A stretch of DNA of 64,000 bases from Sphingorhabdus sp. Alg239-R122. Lineage in GTDB: Bacteria > Pseudomonadota > Alphaproteobacteria > Sphingomonadales > Sphingomonadaceae. The position numbers and the translations under genes were made by a program. Positions 1 through 7,985 of the stretch are shown here, piece after piece (positions within the stretch are counted from its first letter, which is position 1; every line of letters begins with the position of its first letter). Location: positions 1-64,000 of the forward strand of contig NZ_UNRC01000005.1 in assembly GCF_900537065.1 (NCBI RefSeq), written 5' to 3'. Under the pieces are notes generated by a model, which saw only the letters and a list, made by a program, of their open reading frames with translations, ran no database searches and was not told where the DNA came from.

Positions 1-1118
1 CTGATATCGACGGTCGTGGTCAGAAATGCGTATAGCGGTACCACAAACATGCCGCCGGTAATGGCAATGCCTGCCAGTGCGGCAATAATAAACCAGCTAT
101 GCTTGAAGCTGATAAAATCCCAGAAATCATAAAGCTGTCCTTCTGGCAGACCCTGCCAGCCAAGGCACAGGAAGTAGAGCAGCAATGCAAAACCACCCAT
201 GGCGATCACACTAATCGGTGCAAACCTTGCTGATACCTTGCTTTTGAGAATCAGGTTGATGAGCACCGAACCAATGGCGATTCCGATGGAAAACACACCC
301 AAAACGCCAGTGGCAACACTGGGATCAGCAGTCAGAACGTTTTTGACCAACGGTGGAAACAGGATGATCAGCACTGCACCAATCGTCCAGAAAAAACTGA
401 TAGCGATAATGGCCAGAAATACAGTGCGGTTTTTCATGGTGGCGCGGATGAGATTATAAGAAGCGCGAATGACGTTATAATCGATCTTCTCGCGCGCCAT
501 TTGCGGCGGTGCAGCAGGGATTTGCCGGGCAGATATCCAGCCGGCTATGGCGACAACCAGGACGGCGCCTGCTGCCAGTTTCGGGTCATATTCCCCGGGT
601 ACGGTTTCGGTGGCATAGATCAGGGCTCCGCCCAATATCGTGCCGCCCAGGATGGCAATATAGGTGCCGGCCTCGACAAGGCCTGTACCCGCCAGAACTT
701 CTTCTTTTTCAAGGTGCTGGGGCAGGATGGCATATTTGATTGGCCCGAAAAATGTCGATTGCAGCCCCAGCAGGAACAGGGCTGTCAGCATCAGCGGAAT
801 GTTTTCGTATATCAGGCCAATGCCGCCGACTATGGCGAGCAATATCTCGATATTCTTGACCAGGCGGCTGATCCGCGCTTTGTCGAAATTGTCGGCAAGT
901 TGTCCCGCCAGAGCGGAGAAGAGAAAGAATGGCAGGATAAAAAGTCCCGAAGAAACCGCGCTGAACTGCGCTTCCTGAAGCGGGTCGTTGTATATGCCAT
1001 AGACTACCAGAATCAGCATTGAGAATTTGAAAAGGTTATCGTTAAACGCCCCCAGCAACTGCGTGATGAATATCGGCAGGAACCTCCTTTTGTTAAGGAG
1101 AGAAATTGCTGATGACAT
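1..1118 (-). CDS. LplT-type MFS lysophospholipid transporter domain (partial, 3' end outside window)
   Basis: The reverse strand reads open from an ATG at 1118 to the left edge (about 372 codons), with AAAGG about 10 bases ahead of the start. The translation is strongly hydrophobic with many membrane segments. It carries GAFNDNLFK at residues 23-31 and FGPIKYAILPQ near residue 115, both hallmarks of the LplT/Aas family of lysophospholipid flippases. LplT moves lyso-phospholipids across the inner membrane for re-acylation by Aas. In many alphaproteobacteria this MFS domain is the N-terminal part of a fusion with an acyltransferase and an acyl-ACP synthetase; whether that is so here lies outside the window. 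It is divergent from pgsA, another phospholipid gene. Family call is firm, full domain content unknown. Confidence 0.85.
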   Translation of the reverse strand, partial: MSSAISLLNKRRFLPIFITQLLGAFNDNLFKFSMLILVVYGIYNDPLQEAQFSAVSSGLFILPFFLFSALAGQLADNFDKARISRLVKNIEILLAIVGGIGLIYENIPLMLTALFLLGLQSTFFGPIKYAILPQHLEKEEVLAGTGLVEAGTYIAILGGTILGGALIYATETVPGEYDPKLAAGAVLVVAIAGWISARQIPAAPPQMAREKIDYNVIRASYNLIRATMKNRTVFLAIIAISFFWTIGAVLIILFPPLVKNVLTADPSVATGVLGVFSIGIAIGSVLINLILKSKVSARFAPISVIAMGGFALLLYFLCLGWQGLPEGQLYDFWDFISFKHSWFIIAALAGIAITGGMFVVPLYAFLTTTVDI

Positions 1119-1289
1119 ATAAGATACCTTTTATGGCCTAGCCCTGTAGCAGGGGTAGCGGTTTCACCTCTCATCTCCAAGGGAAGATTTTCATGGGCAT
1201 CCTGTCCCATGAACAGCGGCAGCTTCGTTAACAGGATAATTGCTATGGCAATTCCATTTACGTCTGAATATGGTTATGTCGGGAGAAAT
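1119..1289. promoter_or_regulatory. Divergent intergenic region with two hairpins
   Basis: This region separates the LplT-like gene from pgsA and must hold both promoters. Two inverted repeats are visible: CTAGCCCTG / CAGGGGTAG (1138-1158, one internal G-G mismatch, 3-nt loop), and the perfect 8-bp TTCATGGG / CCCATGAA (1190-1213, 8-nt loop). Neither is followed by a T run, so they are not obvious terminators. They could be an operator or structure in the pgsA leader. I could not assign a convincing -35/-10 pair. Confidence 0.4.
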
Positions 1290-1841
1290 ATGCTGACACT
1301 GCCAAACATCTTGACGCTCTCGCGTATCTTTACTGTGCCGGTACTGGTTGCACTGTTATGGTGGCCGGACTGGGAAATCGGCTATCTTGCGGCATTTCTT
1401 GTTTACTGCCTGATGGGCATCACTGATTATTTTGACGGTTACCTGGCGCGTTCACAGGGTACGGTATCGAAGCTCGGTATATTCCTTGACCCGATTGCTG
1501 ACAAAATCATGGTGGCGTCGGTGATCCTGATCCTGTGTGCGAACCAGAATATCGCCGGTTGGCATGTCATCGCCGCGCTTGTTATCCTGCTGCGCGAAAT
1601 TACCGTATCTGGCCTGCGCGAATTTCTGGCAGGCTTGCAGGTGTCGGTGCCTGTGTCCAAGCTTGCGAAATGGAAAACTACAGTGCAACTTATTGCTTTT
1701 GGCGGCCTGATATTGGGCGGTGGTTTGCCCCAATACACATGGATTCATGACACGTCACTGGGCTTGCTATGGCTTGCCGCACTGCTGACGATTATCACAG
1801 GCTGGGATTATCTGCGAGCGGGCCTCAAATACATGGATTAA
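1290..1841 (+). CDS. pgsA: CDP-diacylglycerol--glycerol-3-phosphate 3-phosphatidyltransferase
   Basis: This integral membrane enzyme (183 aa) makes phosphatidylglycerol phosphate from CDP-diacylglycerol and glycerol-3-phosphate, the committed step to phosphatidylglycerol and cardiolipin. The protein begins MLTLPNILTLSRI, the usual PgsA N-terminus. It contains the CDP-alcohol phosphatidyltransferase signature as DYFDGYLARS...GIFLDPIADK (metal-binding aspartates) near residues 50-75, and several hydrophobic helices. The frame is open further upstream to 1209, but the ATG at 1290 has GGGAGA just ahead and matches family starts. Its stop shares TTAA with the stop of the convergent oxyR gene, so nothing separates the two 3' ends. 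Confidence 0.95.
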   Translation: MLTLPNILTLSRIFTVPVLVALLWWPDWEIGYLAAFLVYCLMGITDYFDGYLARSQGTVSKLGIFLDPIADKIMVASVILILCANQNIAGWHVIAALVILLREITVSGLREFLAGLQVSVPVSKLAKWKTTVQLIAFGGLILGGGLPQYTWIHDTSLGLLWLAALLTIITGWDYLRAGLKYMD

Positions 1842-2758
1842 GGGGACTTAGCACCCGTTTCCCAGCCATCGCGCAGCAAATCTGCCAGCATCTTGAATTC
1901 ACCGCCACGTGGGCTATTTTTACGCCACACCAGCGCGATATCGCGCGCTGCATTTTTGGCAGTAAGCGGGCGTGCGGAAATGTCGGTATCGGTCAAAATA
2001 CCGCTATCTATGGCAAGTTTTGGCAACAATGTAAGTCCCAGCCCGTTGTCGACCATCTGCACCAGTGTATGCAGCGATGTCCCGATCATTGTAGCACTGG
2101 CCTGTAATTCAGGACGATTGCATGCGGCCAGCGCCTGATCTTTCAGGCAGTGTCCGTCTTCCAGCAGCAAAAGCCGGTTTTCGTCGATCAACTCGGGCTT
2201 GACCGTGTCCGGTGGATCCCGTGGGTCGCCCTTGGGAAAAGCGACATAAAATTCATCGCTGAACAATATTTCGCTTTCGATATCACCGCAGGCATAAGGC
2301 TGTGCGAGCAATACGCAATCGACTTGGCCATGGTGCAGCGACTCACAGGCAGCGGCACTGATTTCCTCGCGCAAAAAGAGTTTAAGCTGCGGGCGCTCAC
2401 GGCGCAGTCCAGGTAACAGCTTGGGCAGCAGGAAAGGCGCGATGGTTGGAATAACGCTCATCCTGAGCTCGCCAGCAAGAGGCTGTCCTGCAGAGCGTAC
2501 GATATCATTCAATTCTTCGGCTTCGCGTAATATACGGTGCGCTTTTTCCACCACCAGATTGCCGAGCGGTGTAAAGCGCACCACGCGGCGTGTGCGTTCG
2601 ACAAGCGTGACATCCAGCAGGTTTTCCATCTCACGCAGTCCTGCTGACAGAGTAGACTGCGTTACAAAACAGGATTCGGCAGCGCGGCCAAAATGGCCAT
2701 ATTCTTTCAGCGCGACCAGATATTGCAGCTGCTTGAGGGTCGGCAGATGACCGCTCAT
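1838..2758 (-). CDS. oxyR: LysR-family peroxide sensor OxyR
   Basis: This 306-aa LysR-type regulator has an N-terminal winged helix-turn-helix (residues about 6-65, with TQSTLSAGLREME as recognition region) and a substrate-binding-like effector domain. The stretch LLLLEDGHCLKDQALAAC places cysteines at 204 and 213, matching the peroxide-reactive pair C199/C208 of E. coli OxyR, so it should sense H2O2 by disulfide formation and activate catalase or peroxidase genes. The start overlaps the stop of rnd by 4 bases (ATGA), so the two are probably co-transcribed and translationally coupled. The 3' end overlaps pgsA head-on by 4 bases. Confidence 0.92.
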   Translation of the reverse strand: MSGHLPTLKQLQYLVALKEYGHFGRAAESCFVTQSTLSAGLREMENLLDVTLVERTRRVVRFTPLGNLVVEKAHRILREAEELNDIVRSAGQPLAGELRMSVIPTIAPFLLPKLLPGLRRERPQLKLFLREEISAAACESLHHGQVDCVLLAQPYACGDIESEILFSDEFYVAFPKGDPRDPPDTVKPELIDENRLLLLEDGHCLKDQALAACNRPELQASATMIGTSLHTLVQMVDNGLGLTLLPKLAIDSGILTDTDISARPLTAKNAARDIALVWRKNSPRGGEFKMLADLLRDGWETGAKSP

Positions 2759-3960
2759 GACGCCATGCTGTCCTGTATCTGCTGTTCGTTTGCGCTATCG
2801 AGCCGCGTCATTTTCAGTTTGCCGTCAACAATCGCGAAAGCGAGTTTGCCTTCGACAAGGTCCAGTGCATCGCTGCCAAACTGTTCGAAGCGCCAGCCTT
2901 CAAGAATATCCAGCCCTTCACGTTCACCCGCGGCGAGCCGTTCCAGTACATCGGCCTTGGCAATTAATCGTGAGGCCACATCAATCTCACGCGACCGGAT
3001 TTTGAGCAGCAGTTTAAGCAGGTCGGCAACCAGTGCGCCTTCCTTGCCCAGGCCAGGGCCGCGGCGACCACGTTTTGGCATTTCATCCGCCGGCAGCGGA
3101 CCAGCCTGTTCCAGCACCTGCATCATGCGTCCGCCGATATCGTTATTTTTCCAGGCGGCGGATAATCCGCGTACACGGCCAAGATCCGTCTGTTTCTTGG
3201 GAGGATGAGCTGCGATATCCGCCATAGTCTCATCCTTGATTATACGGCCGCGTGGCAGGTTTTTTTCCTGCGCTTCATTTTCACGCCATCCGGCCAGTGC
3301 CTTGAGCCGACCGAGCACTTGAGGATTGCGGCCTGGGGACTTGACGCGCCGCCATACGGTTTCGGGGTCAACAGCGTAATTATCGGGACTGGCCAGTTTT
3401 TCCATCTCTGTGTTCAACCACAAGCCGCGATCTGTTTCCTGAAGTTTTTGCAGCATTCTGGGGAATATTTCCGAAAGGTGTGTGACATCGCCAATGGCGT
3501 AATCGATCTGGCGGTCATCCAGTGGCCGGCGTGACCAGTCAGTAAAACGTGCGCCCTTGTCGACATGTATCCCGAGCCAGCTTTCGACCAAGTTGGCATA
3601 ACCTATCTGTTCCGACTGGCCGAGCGCCATGGCCGCAATCTGCGTATCGAAAATTGGATGCGGTGTTTTGCCCGTCAGGTTGTAGATAATTTCCACATCC
3701 TGGCCGCCGGCATGGAATACCTTGAGAACGTCTTCGTTGTCCGTAAGCAAGTCGAGCAGAGCTGTAAGATCAATATCATCGGCGAGCGGATCAATCGCTG
3801 CGGCTTCTTTGTCATTGCCAACCTGAACCAGACAAAGCAGCGGATAATAGGTGCTTTCCCGCATAAATTCGGTATCGACCGTGATAAAATCTGAGCTGGC
3901 AAGGCGCTCGCACAATTGCACAAGTGACTCGGTTGTCGTAATGAGCGGGTGAATTTTCAT
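2755..3960 (-). CDS. rnd: Ribonuclease D
   Basis: This 401-aa 3'-5' exoribonuclease acts in tRNA 3'-end maturation. The N-terminal DEDDy exonuclease domain begins with VDTEFMRE (first catalytic D and E, residues about 28-35), continues with VFHAGGQDVEI (Exo II region), and has the Exo III tyrosine in DRQIDYAIGDVTHL. HRDC-like helical domains follow. The frame is open upstream to 4083, but the ATG at 3960 is preceded by AAGGGG and gives the usual RNase D start; the upstream extension would overlap the aspS promoter. It is divergent from aspS and overlaps downstream oxyR by 4 bases. Confidence 0.93.
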   Translation of the reverse strand: MKIHPLITTTESLVQLCERLASSDFITVDTEFMRESTYYPLLCLVQVGNDKEAAAIDPLADDIDLTALLDLLTDNEDVLKVFHAGGQDVEIIYNLTGKTPHPIFDTQIAAMALGQSEQIGYANLVESWLGIHVDKGARFTDWSRRPLDDRQIDYAIGDVTHLSEIFPRMLQKLQETDRGLWLNTEMEKLASPDNYAVDPETVWRRVKSPGRNPQVLGRLKALAGWRENEAQEKNLPRGRIIKDETMADIAAHPPKKQTDLGRVRGLSAAWKNNDIGGRMMQVLEQAGPLPADEMPKRGRRGPGLGKEGALVADLLKLLLKIRSREIDVASRLIAKADVLERLAAGEREGLDILEGWRFEQFGSDALDLVEGKLAFAIVDGKLKMTRLDSANEQQIQDSMAS

Positions 3961-3990
3961 GAACAATCCCCTTAAAGCGCAACTCGCGCC

Positions 3991-4019
3991 TTGACAAATG
4001 CTTGCTTCCCCTGTGTTAG
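3991..4019 (+). promoter_or_regulatory. Probable aspS promoter
   Basis: TTGACA at 3991-3996, a 17-base spacer, then TGTTAG at 4014-4019 as a weak -10. It faces aspS and would start transcription about 55-60 bases ahead of the ATG at 4083. That also argues against the upstream in-frame start at 4023. The -35 is a perfect consensus; the -10 matches only in part. Confidence 0.55.
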
Positions 4020-4082
4020 CACTTGCAACAGATTTTGATAGAAACCTACGGGCTTTGCCCACAGAAAATACTGGTGATAACA

Positions 4083-5876
4083 ATGCACGCCTATCGTACC
4101 CATAACTGTTCCGAGCTTCGAAAGTCCGATGTAGGCAGCGAAGTCCGCCTTTCCGGCTGGATTCATAAGAAACGCGACCATGGCCAGCTCGTCTTTGTTG
4201 ACCTGCGCGACCATTATGGAATTACGCAGATTGTAACCGATATCGACAGCGATGCTTTCAAGATTATTGATAAAGCGCGCAGCGAATCCGTTATCACTGT
4301 GACCGGCAAGGTGGTTGCGCGTTCCGATGAAACGGTGAATGCGAATTTGGATACCGGTGAAATTGAAGTGACTGCCGCAACAGTCGATGTGCAGTCCGCG
4401 GCAGAGGAATTGCCGATGCCAGTGGCAGGCGAGGCTGAATATCCTGAGGATATCCGTCTGCGTTACCGCTATCTCGACCTGCGCCGTGAGCGGTTGCACA
4501 ATAACATCATGCTGCGTAGTCAGGTGATTGCGAGCTTGCGGGGCCGCATGGTGGAGCAGGGCTTTACCGAATTTCAGACGCCGATCCTCACCGCATCTTC
4601 GCCAGAGGGCGCGCGTGACTATCTGGTACCGAGCCGTGTGCATCCGGGCAAATTTTATGCGCTGCCGCAGGCTCCGCAAATGTTCAAACAGCTGATGATG
4701 GTGGCGGGTTTTGACCGCTATTTCCAGATTGCGCCTTGCTTTCGCGATGAAGACGCACGTGCGGACCGCAGCCCAGGCGAGTTCTATCAACTTGACCTTG
4801 AAATGAGTTTTGTCACGCAGGAAGATGTATTCCAGGCACTGGAGCCAGTTTTGGCCGGTGTATTTGAGGAATTTGCAAACGGTAAAACCGTAACTAAATC
4901 GGGTGAGTTCCCGCGCATTCCCTACAAAGAAGCAATGTTGAAATACGGCAGTGACAAGCCTGACCTGCGTAACCCGATTGAAATCAAGGACGTGACCGAG
5001 CATTTCAAAGGGTCCGGTTTTGGTTTGTTTGATAAAATTACCGGCAGCGGCGGTACAGTGCGCGCTATTCCGGCGCCGGGCGCTGGCACAAAATCGCGCA
5101 AATTCTTTGATGATATGAATAACTGGGCACGCGGTGAAGGCTTTGCGGGTCTGGGCTATATCAACATGAAGGACGGTGTACCGGGCGGTCCGATTGCCAA
5201 GAATCATGGCGAGGAAGCTACCGCAAAATTGCTCGCTGGTCTGGGTATCGGCGCAGACGATGGCGTGTTTTTTGCCGCAGGCAAGGAAGGCGATGCCGCT
5301 AAGCTTGCCGGTGCTGCGCGTACCCGTGTGGGTGAACAACTGGAACTGATCGAGCAGGGTGTTTTCAAATTCTGCTGGATCGTCGATTTCCCGATGTTCG
5401 AATATGATGAAGATGCGAAAAAAATCGATTTCTCGCACAACCCGTTCTCCATGCCGCAGGGAGAGATGGACGCGTTGGAAAACAAGGATCCGCTCGACAT
5501 TCTGGCCTGGCAGTATGATATTGTTTGTAACGGTGTGGAGCTTTCTTCTGGCGCAATTCGTAACCATCGTCCCGACATTATGTACAAGGCATTTGAAATT
5601 GCCGGCTACGATCAGGCGACAGTGGACAAGGAATTTTCCGGTATGATCAACGCGTTCAAGTTTGGCGCGCCGCCGCATGGTGGTTCTGCGCCGGGTGTGG
5701 ACCGTATGGTGATGCTGCTTGCCGACGAGCCGAATATCCGCGAAGTTGTACTGTTCCCGATGAATCAGAAGGCCGAGGACCTGATGATGAATGCGCCTTC
5801 GCCGGTATCGCTCAAACAGCTACGCGAGCTTAACATTCGTGTGCTAGAGCCACAGGCGACGACAAAAAAGGACTGA
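4083..5876 (+). CDS. aspS: Aspartyl-tRNA synthetase (bacterial type, probably non-discriminating)
   Basis: This 597-aa class II synthetase charges tRNA-Asp. An N-terminal OB anticodon-binding domain (residues about 15-105) is followed by the catalytic core with motif 2 ([21 protein letters not shown]), the bacterial GAD insertion domain (about 300-420), and motif 3 ([18 protein letters not shown]). A histidine at residue 33 in KKRDHGQL sits where P. aeruginosa has the H31 linked to relaxed tRNA recognition. This suggests an enzyme that also makes Asp-tRNA-Asn for GatCAB; that part is inference from alignment by memory. The ATG at 4083 was chosen over an in-frame start at 4023 because it matches family starts (MHAYRTH). 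Confidence 0.95.
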   Translation: MHAYRTHNCSELRKSDVGSEVRLSGWIHKKRDHGQLVFVDLRDHYGITQIVTDIDSDAFKIIDKARSESVITVTGKVVARSDETVNANLDTGEIEVTAATVDVQSAAEELPMPVAGEAEYPEDIRLRYRYLDLRRERLHNNIMLRSQVIASLRGRMVEQGFTEFQTPILTASSPEGARDYLVPSRVHPGKFYALPQAPQMFKQLMMVAGFDRYFQIAPCFRDEDARADRSPGEFYQLDLEMSFVTQEDVFQALEPVLAGVFEEFANGKTVTKSGEFPRIPYKEAMLKYGSDKPDLRNPIEIKDVTEHFKGSGFGLFDKITGSGGTVRAIPAPGAGTKSRKFFDDMNNWARGEGFAGLGYINMKDGVPGGPIAKNHGEEATAKLLAGLGIGADDGVFFAAGKEGDAAKLAGAARTRVGEQLELIEQGVFKFCWIVDFPMFEYDEDAKKIDFSHNPFSMPQGEMDALENKDPLDILAWQYDIVCNGVELSSGAIRNHRPDIMYKAFEIAGYDQATVDKEFSGMINAFKFGAPPHGGSAPGVDRMVMLLADEPNIREVVLFPMNQKAEDLMMNAPSPVSLKQLRELNIRVLEPQATTKKD

Positions 5877-5938
5877 CAGCCTATGGCTTAACCGTTAGTC
5901 CTGTTGACAACGTGCAGCAGTAACGGAGCGTTCGGGCA

Positions 5939-6724
5939 ATGGCGATAGACCTGTCAGACTATGAAAAAAATTCGGAATTTGAGGGTGATTACAAGGATGC
6001 GTTAAAGGCGGCGCAAAAGCGGCTCGCCTATGTGCATTTTGCGCATATCATCCATAAAAAGCGCACAGTCCTTGCCTTTGAAGGCTGGGATGCTGCGGGT
6101 AAGGGTGGCGTGATCCGCCGTATGGCTGCGGAATGGGATCCGCGTTATTTTGAAGTCTATCCGGTAGGTGCGCCCACAAAGGCGGAAAAAGACCGGCATT
6201 TCCTATGGCGTTTCTGGCGCGATTTACCGGGAGATCGCAGTATCTCTGTATTCGATCGGACATGGTATGGCCGTGTGCTCGTCGAACGTGTTGAAGGCTA
6301 TTGCAGCGAGGCCGAATGGCGGCGCGGCTATGATGAAATAAACGAATTTGAAGCGCAGCAAATCGATAGCGAAACCAATATCATAAAAATTTTCCTGCAC
6401 ACCACGCAGGAAACACAGGACAAACGTCTCGCGGACCGTTTGGATACACCAGAAAAACGCTGGAAAGTGACCAAGGACGATTTTCGCAACCGTGCGAAGC
6501 GCGCGGACTATCTGGCGGCCTATAATGATATGTTCAAAAATACCGACACACGTTGGGCACCCTGGGCGGTTTTTGACGGCAATAACAAAAAAGCGGCACG
6601 GATTGCCGTGCTGAATTATGTCGCCGAGCGCATGGAAGCTGATGTTCCGACTGATTTTCCGGAGGCCGATCCTGAGTTGCTGAAGTTGGCGGAAAAAGCG
6701 TTTGGGTATAAGCAGCCTGATTAG
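5939..6724 (+). CDS. ppk2: Polyphosphate kinase 2 family protein
   Basis: This 261-aa P-loop kinase is of the PPK2 superfamily, which moves phosphate between polyphosphate and nucleotides. The Walker A motif is GWDAAGKGG (residues about 49-57). The Walker B/lid region FDRTWYGRVLVERVEGY is typical, as is the C-terminal stretch with NRAKRADYLAAYNDMF and APW. It is a single-domain protein of normal length. Whether it prefers AMP, ADP or GDP cannot be read from the sequence with certainty. It starts 62 bases after aspS and may be read through from it. Confidence 0.9.
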   Translation: MAIDLSDYEKNSEFEGDYKDALKAAQKRLAYVHFAHIIHKKRTVLAFEGWDAAGKGGVIRRMAAEWDPRYFEVYPVGAPTKAEKDRHFLWRFWRDLPGDRSISVFDRTWYGRVLVERVEGYCSEAEWRRGYDEINEFEAQQIDSETNIIKIFLHTTQETQDKRLADRLDTPEKRWKVTKDDFRNRAKRADYLAAYNDMFKNTDTRWAPWAVFDGNNKKAARIAVLNYVAERMEADVPTDFPEADPELLKLAEKAFGYKQPD

Positions 6725-6735
6725 AAAGGAACTAT

Positions 6736-7473
6736 ATGAAAAATTGGCGCGGCATTGCTCTTTACGCTGTTTTAGCAACATTGATTTCCGGGCTTTTTCG
6801 CAGCCCATTTTTTGATTTCTACAACAATGATAACTTTCATTTTTTAGCGGCTTTTGCATGCGTGACAATTTTGATCGGTTGGGGACCCGCTATTGCTGCC
6901 GTATTCAGCTGGAAAATGTTTGGTGCGCAAGGCCGTAGCTCTACGCTCTTTGGCGCTTGGAAGGGCGGCGCGCTAATCATGGCGTTGGCGCCGCTGGTCG
7001 TTTTTGGTGCATTTGGTTATCCAAATGATTTTGGAATGAATGCACATCTTGCGGGCGGCATACTGGGCGGTCTTATATTTTTATATGCGTTAGGGGAAGA
7101 GATCGGCTGGCGAGGTTATATGCATGATGCCTTGGCCCCAAAATCTATATGGATGCGGGCTATACTTATCGGATCGGTCTGGTGGACGTGGCATTTGTTT
7201 TTTCTGACATCACTTGAGCCCAATTATATTTTGCTGACACTGGCGATAATCATACCGACTGCATTTATTTTTTCATGGGTAATTTCTGAAAGCAGGTCAT
7301 GGATATCAGCCGCTGCGTTTCATAGTGTCGGGAATATTGCATTTATGGCAACAGCGATAAACATGCCGCAAACAGACCGTTTTACAGTGGCTGGTACTGT
7401 TTTTGGTATATTATTAACAGTGCACCATTTTTGGAAAAGACGCATTTCGGCTGAAATAGCAATTAATAGCTAA
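6736..7473 (+). CDS. CPBP-family intramembrane glutamic protease
   Basis: This 245-aa polytopic membrane protein of the CPBP (Abi/CAAX protease) family has the catalytic EE motif in GEEIGWRG (about residue 117), the FxxxH-like motif in WWTWHLFF, and the second His in AAAFHSVGNIA. Family members act in protein processing or, in some bacteria, bacteriocin immunity; the substrate here is unknown. The gene follows ppk2 by 11 bases. Codon use is clearly more AT-rich than its neighbours, which suggests a different origin. Its 3' end overlaps the convergent Gre-factor gene by 11 bases. Confidence 0.85.
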   Translation: MKNWRGIALYAVLATLISGLFRSPFFDFYNNDNFHFLAAFACVTILIGWGPAIAAVFSWKMFGAQGRSSTLFGAWKGGALIMALAPLVVFGAFGYPNDFGMNAHLAGGILGGLIFLYALGEEIGWRGYMHDALAPKSIWMRAILIGSVWWTWHLFFLTSLEPNYILLTLAIIIPTAFIFSWVISESRSWISAAAFHSVGNIAFMATAINMPQTDRFTVAGTVFGILLTVHHFWKRRISAEIAINS

Positions 7474-7939
7474 TCGCCATTATCTCCCATTCTTTCGGCC
7501 CCGATGGCAGGCGCACAGTACGGATATCACCAACTTGTGCACGGCGTAGGCTGCGAGCGAGGGGGCTGTTCCAGCCGATGTGGCCTTTATCGGGTTCCGC
7601 TTCATCATCACCGATCAGCGTAATGGTGCAGCGGTTGTCATCTTCGTCGGCCAATTCGGCAGTCGCGCCGAAATAGATGCGGCCTTTATCAGGTTGTTCC
7701 GAGGGCTCTACAACTTGTGCTGATTTGATCCGTTTGTTGAGCCAGCGCACTTCGCGGTCAATTTCGCGCAGGCGTTTCTTGCCATAGATATAATCGCCAT
7801 TCTCGCTGCGATCGCCATTGCCCGCGGCCCAGCTGACGATATCCACGACTTTGGGGCGCTCGATATTGAACAGCTCATGATAGCGCTCACGCAGCGCTTC
7901 ATAACCAGACGGGGTGATATAGTTGGGCTTTGTGTTCAT
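7463..7939 (-). CDS. greB: GreA/GreB-family transcription elongation factor
   Basis: This 158-aa protein has the Gre layout: an N-terminal coiled coil (about 1-75) with the acidic tip motif GDRSENGDYIYGKKRLREID, and a C-terminal FKBP-like domain ending in GWNSPLARSLRRAQVGD. Gre factors enter the secondary channel of RNA polymerase and stimulate cleavage of backtracked RNA. The YIYGKKRLREIDRE pattern favours GreB over GreA. An in-frame upstream ATG at 7957 exists; 7939 (MNTKPNYIT) fits the family better, though neither start has a strong ribosome-binding site. Confidence 0.9.
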   Translation of the reverse strand: MNTKPNYITPSGYEALRERYHELFNIERPKVVDIVSWAAGNGDRSENGDYIYGKKRLREIDREVRWLNKRIKSAQVVEPSEQPDKGRIYFGATAELADEDDNRCTITLIGDDEAEPDKGHIGWNSPLARSLRRAQVGDIRTVRLPSGPKEWEIMAISY

Positions 7940-7985
7940 GGGAGGCTTTTCGTGCAACGAACAATAGCCGTAAGGTCAAGCAGAA

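Noticed and set aside
501-1022. Plus-strand open frames in 199-1022
   Set aside because: They are antisense to the LplT-like MFS gene, whose motifs are clear on the minus strand.
3972-5678. Long minus-strand open frame (568 aa) opposite aspS
   Set aside because: It lies wholly antisense to a certain gene, has low-complexity His/Phe/Arg content typical of shadow frames, and matches no family.
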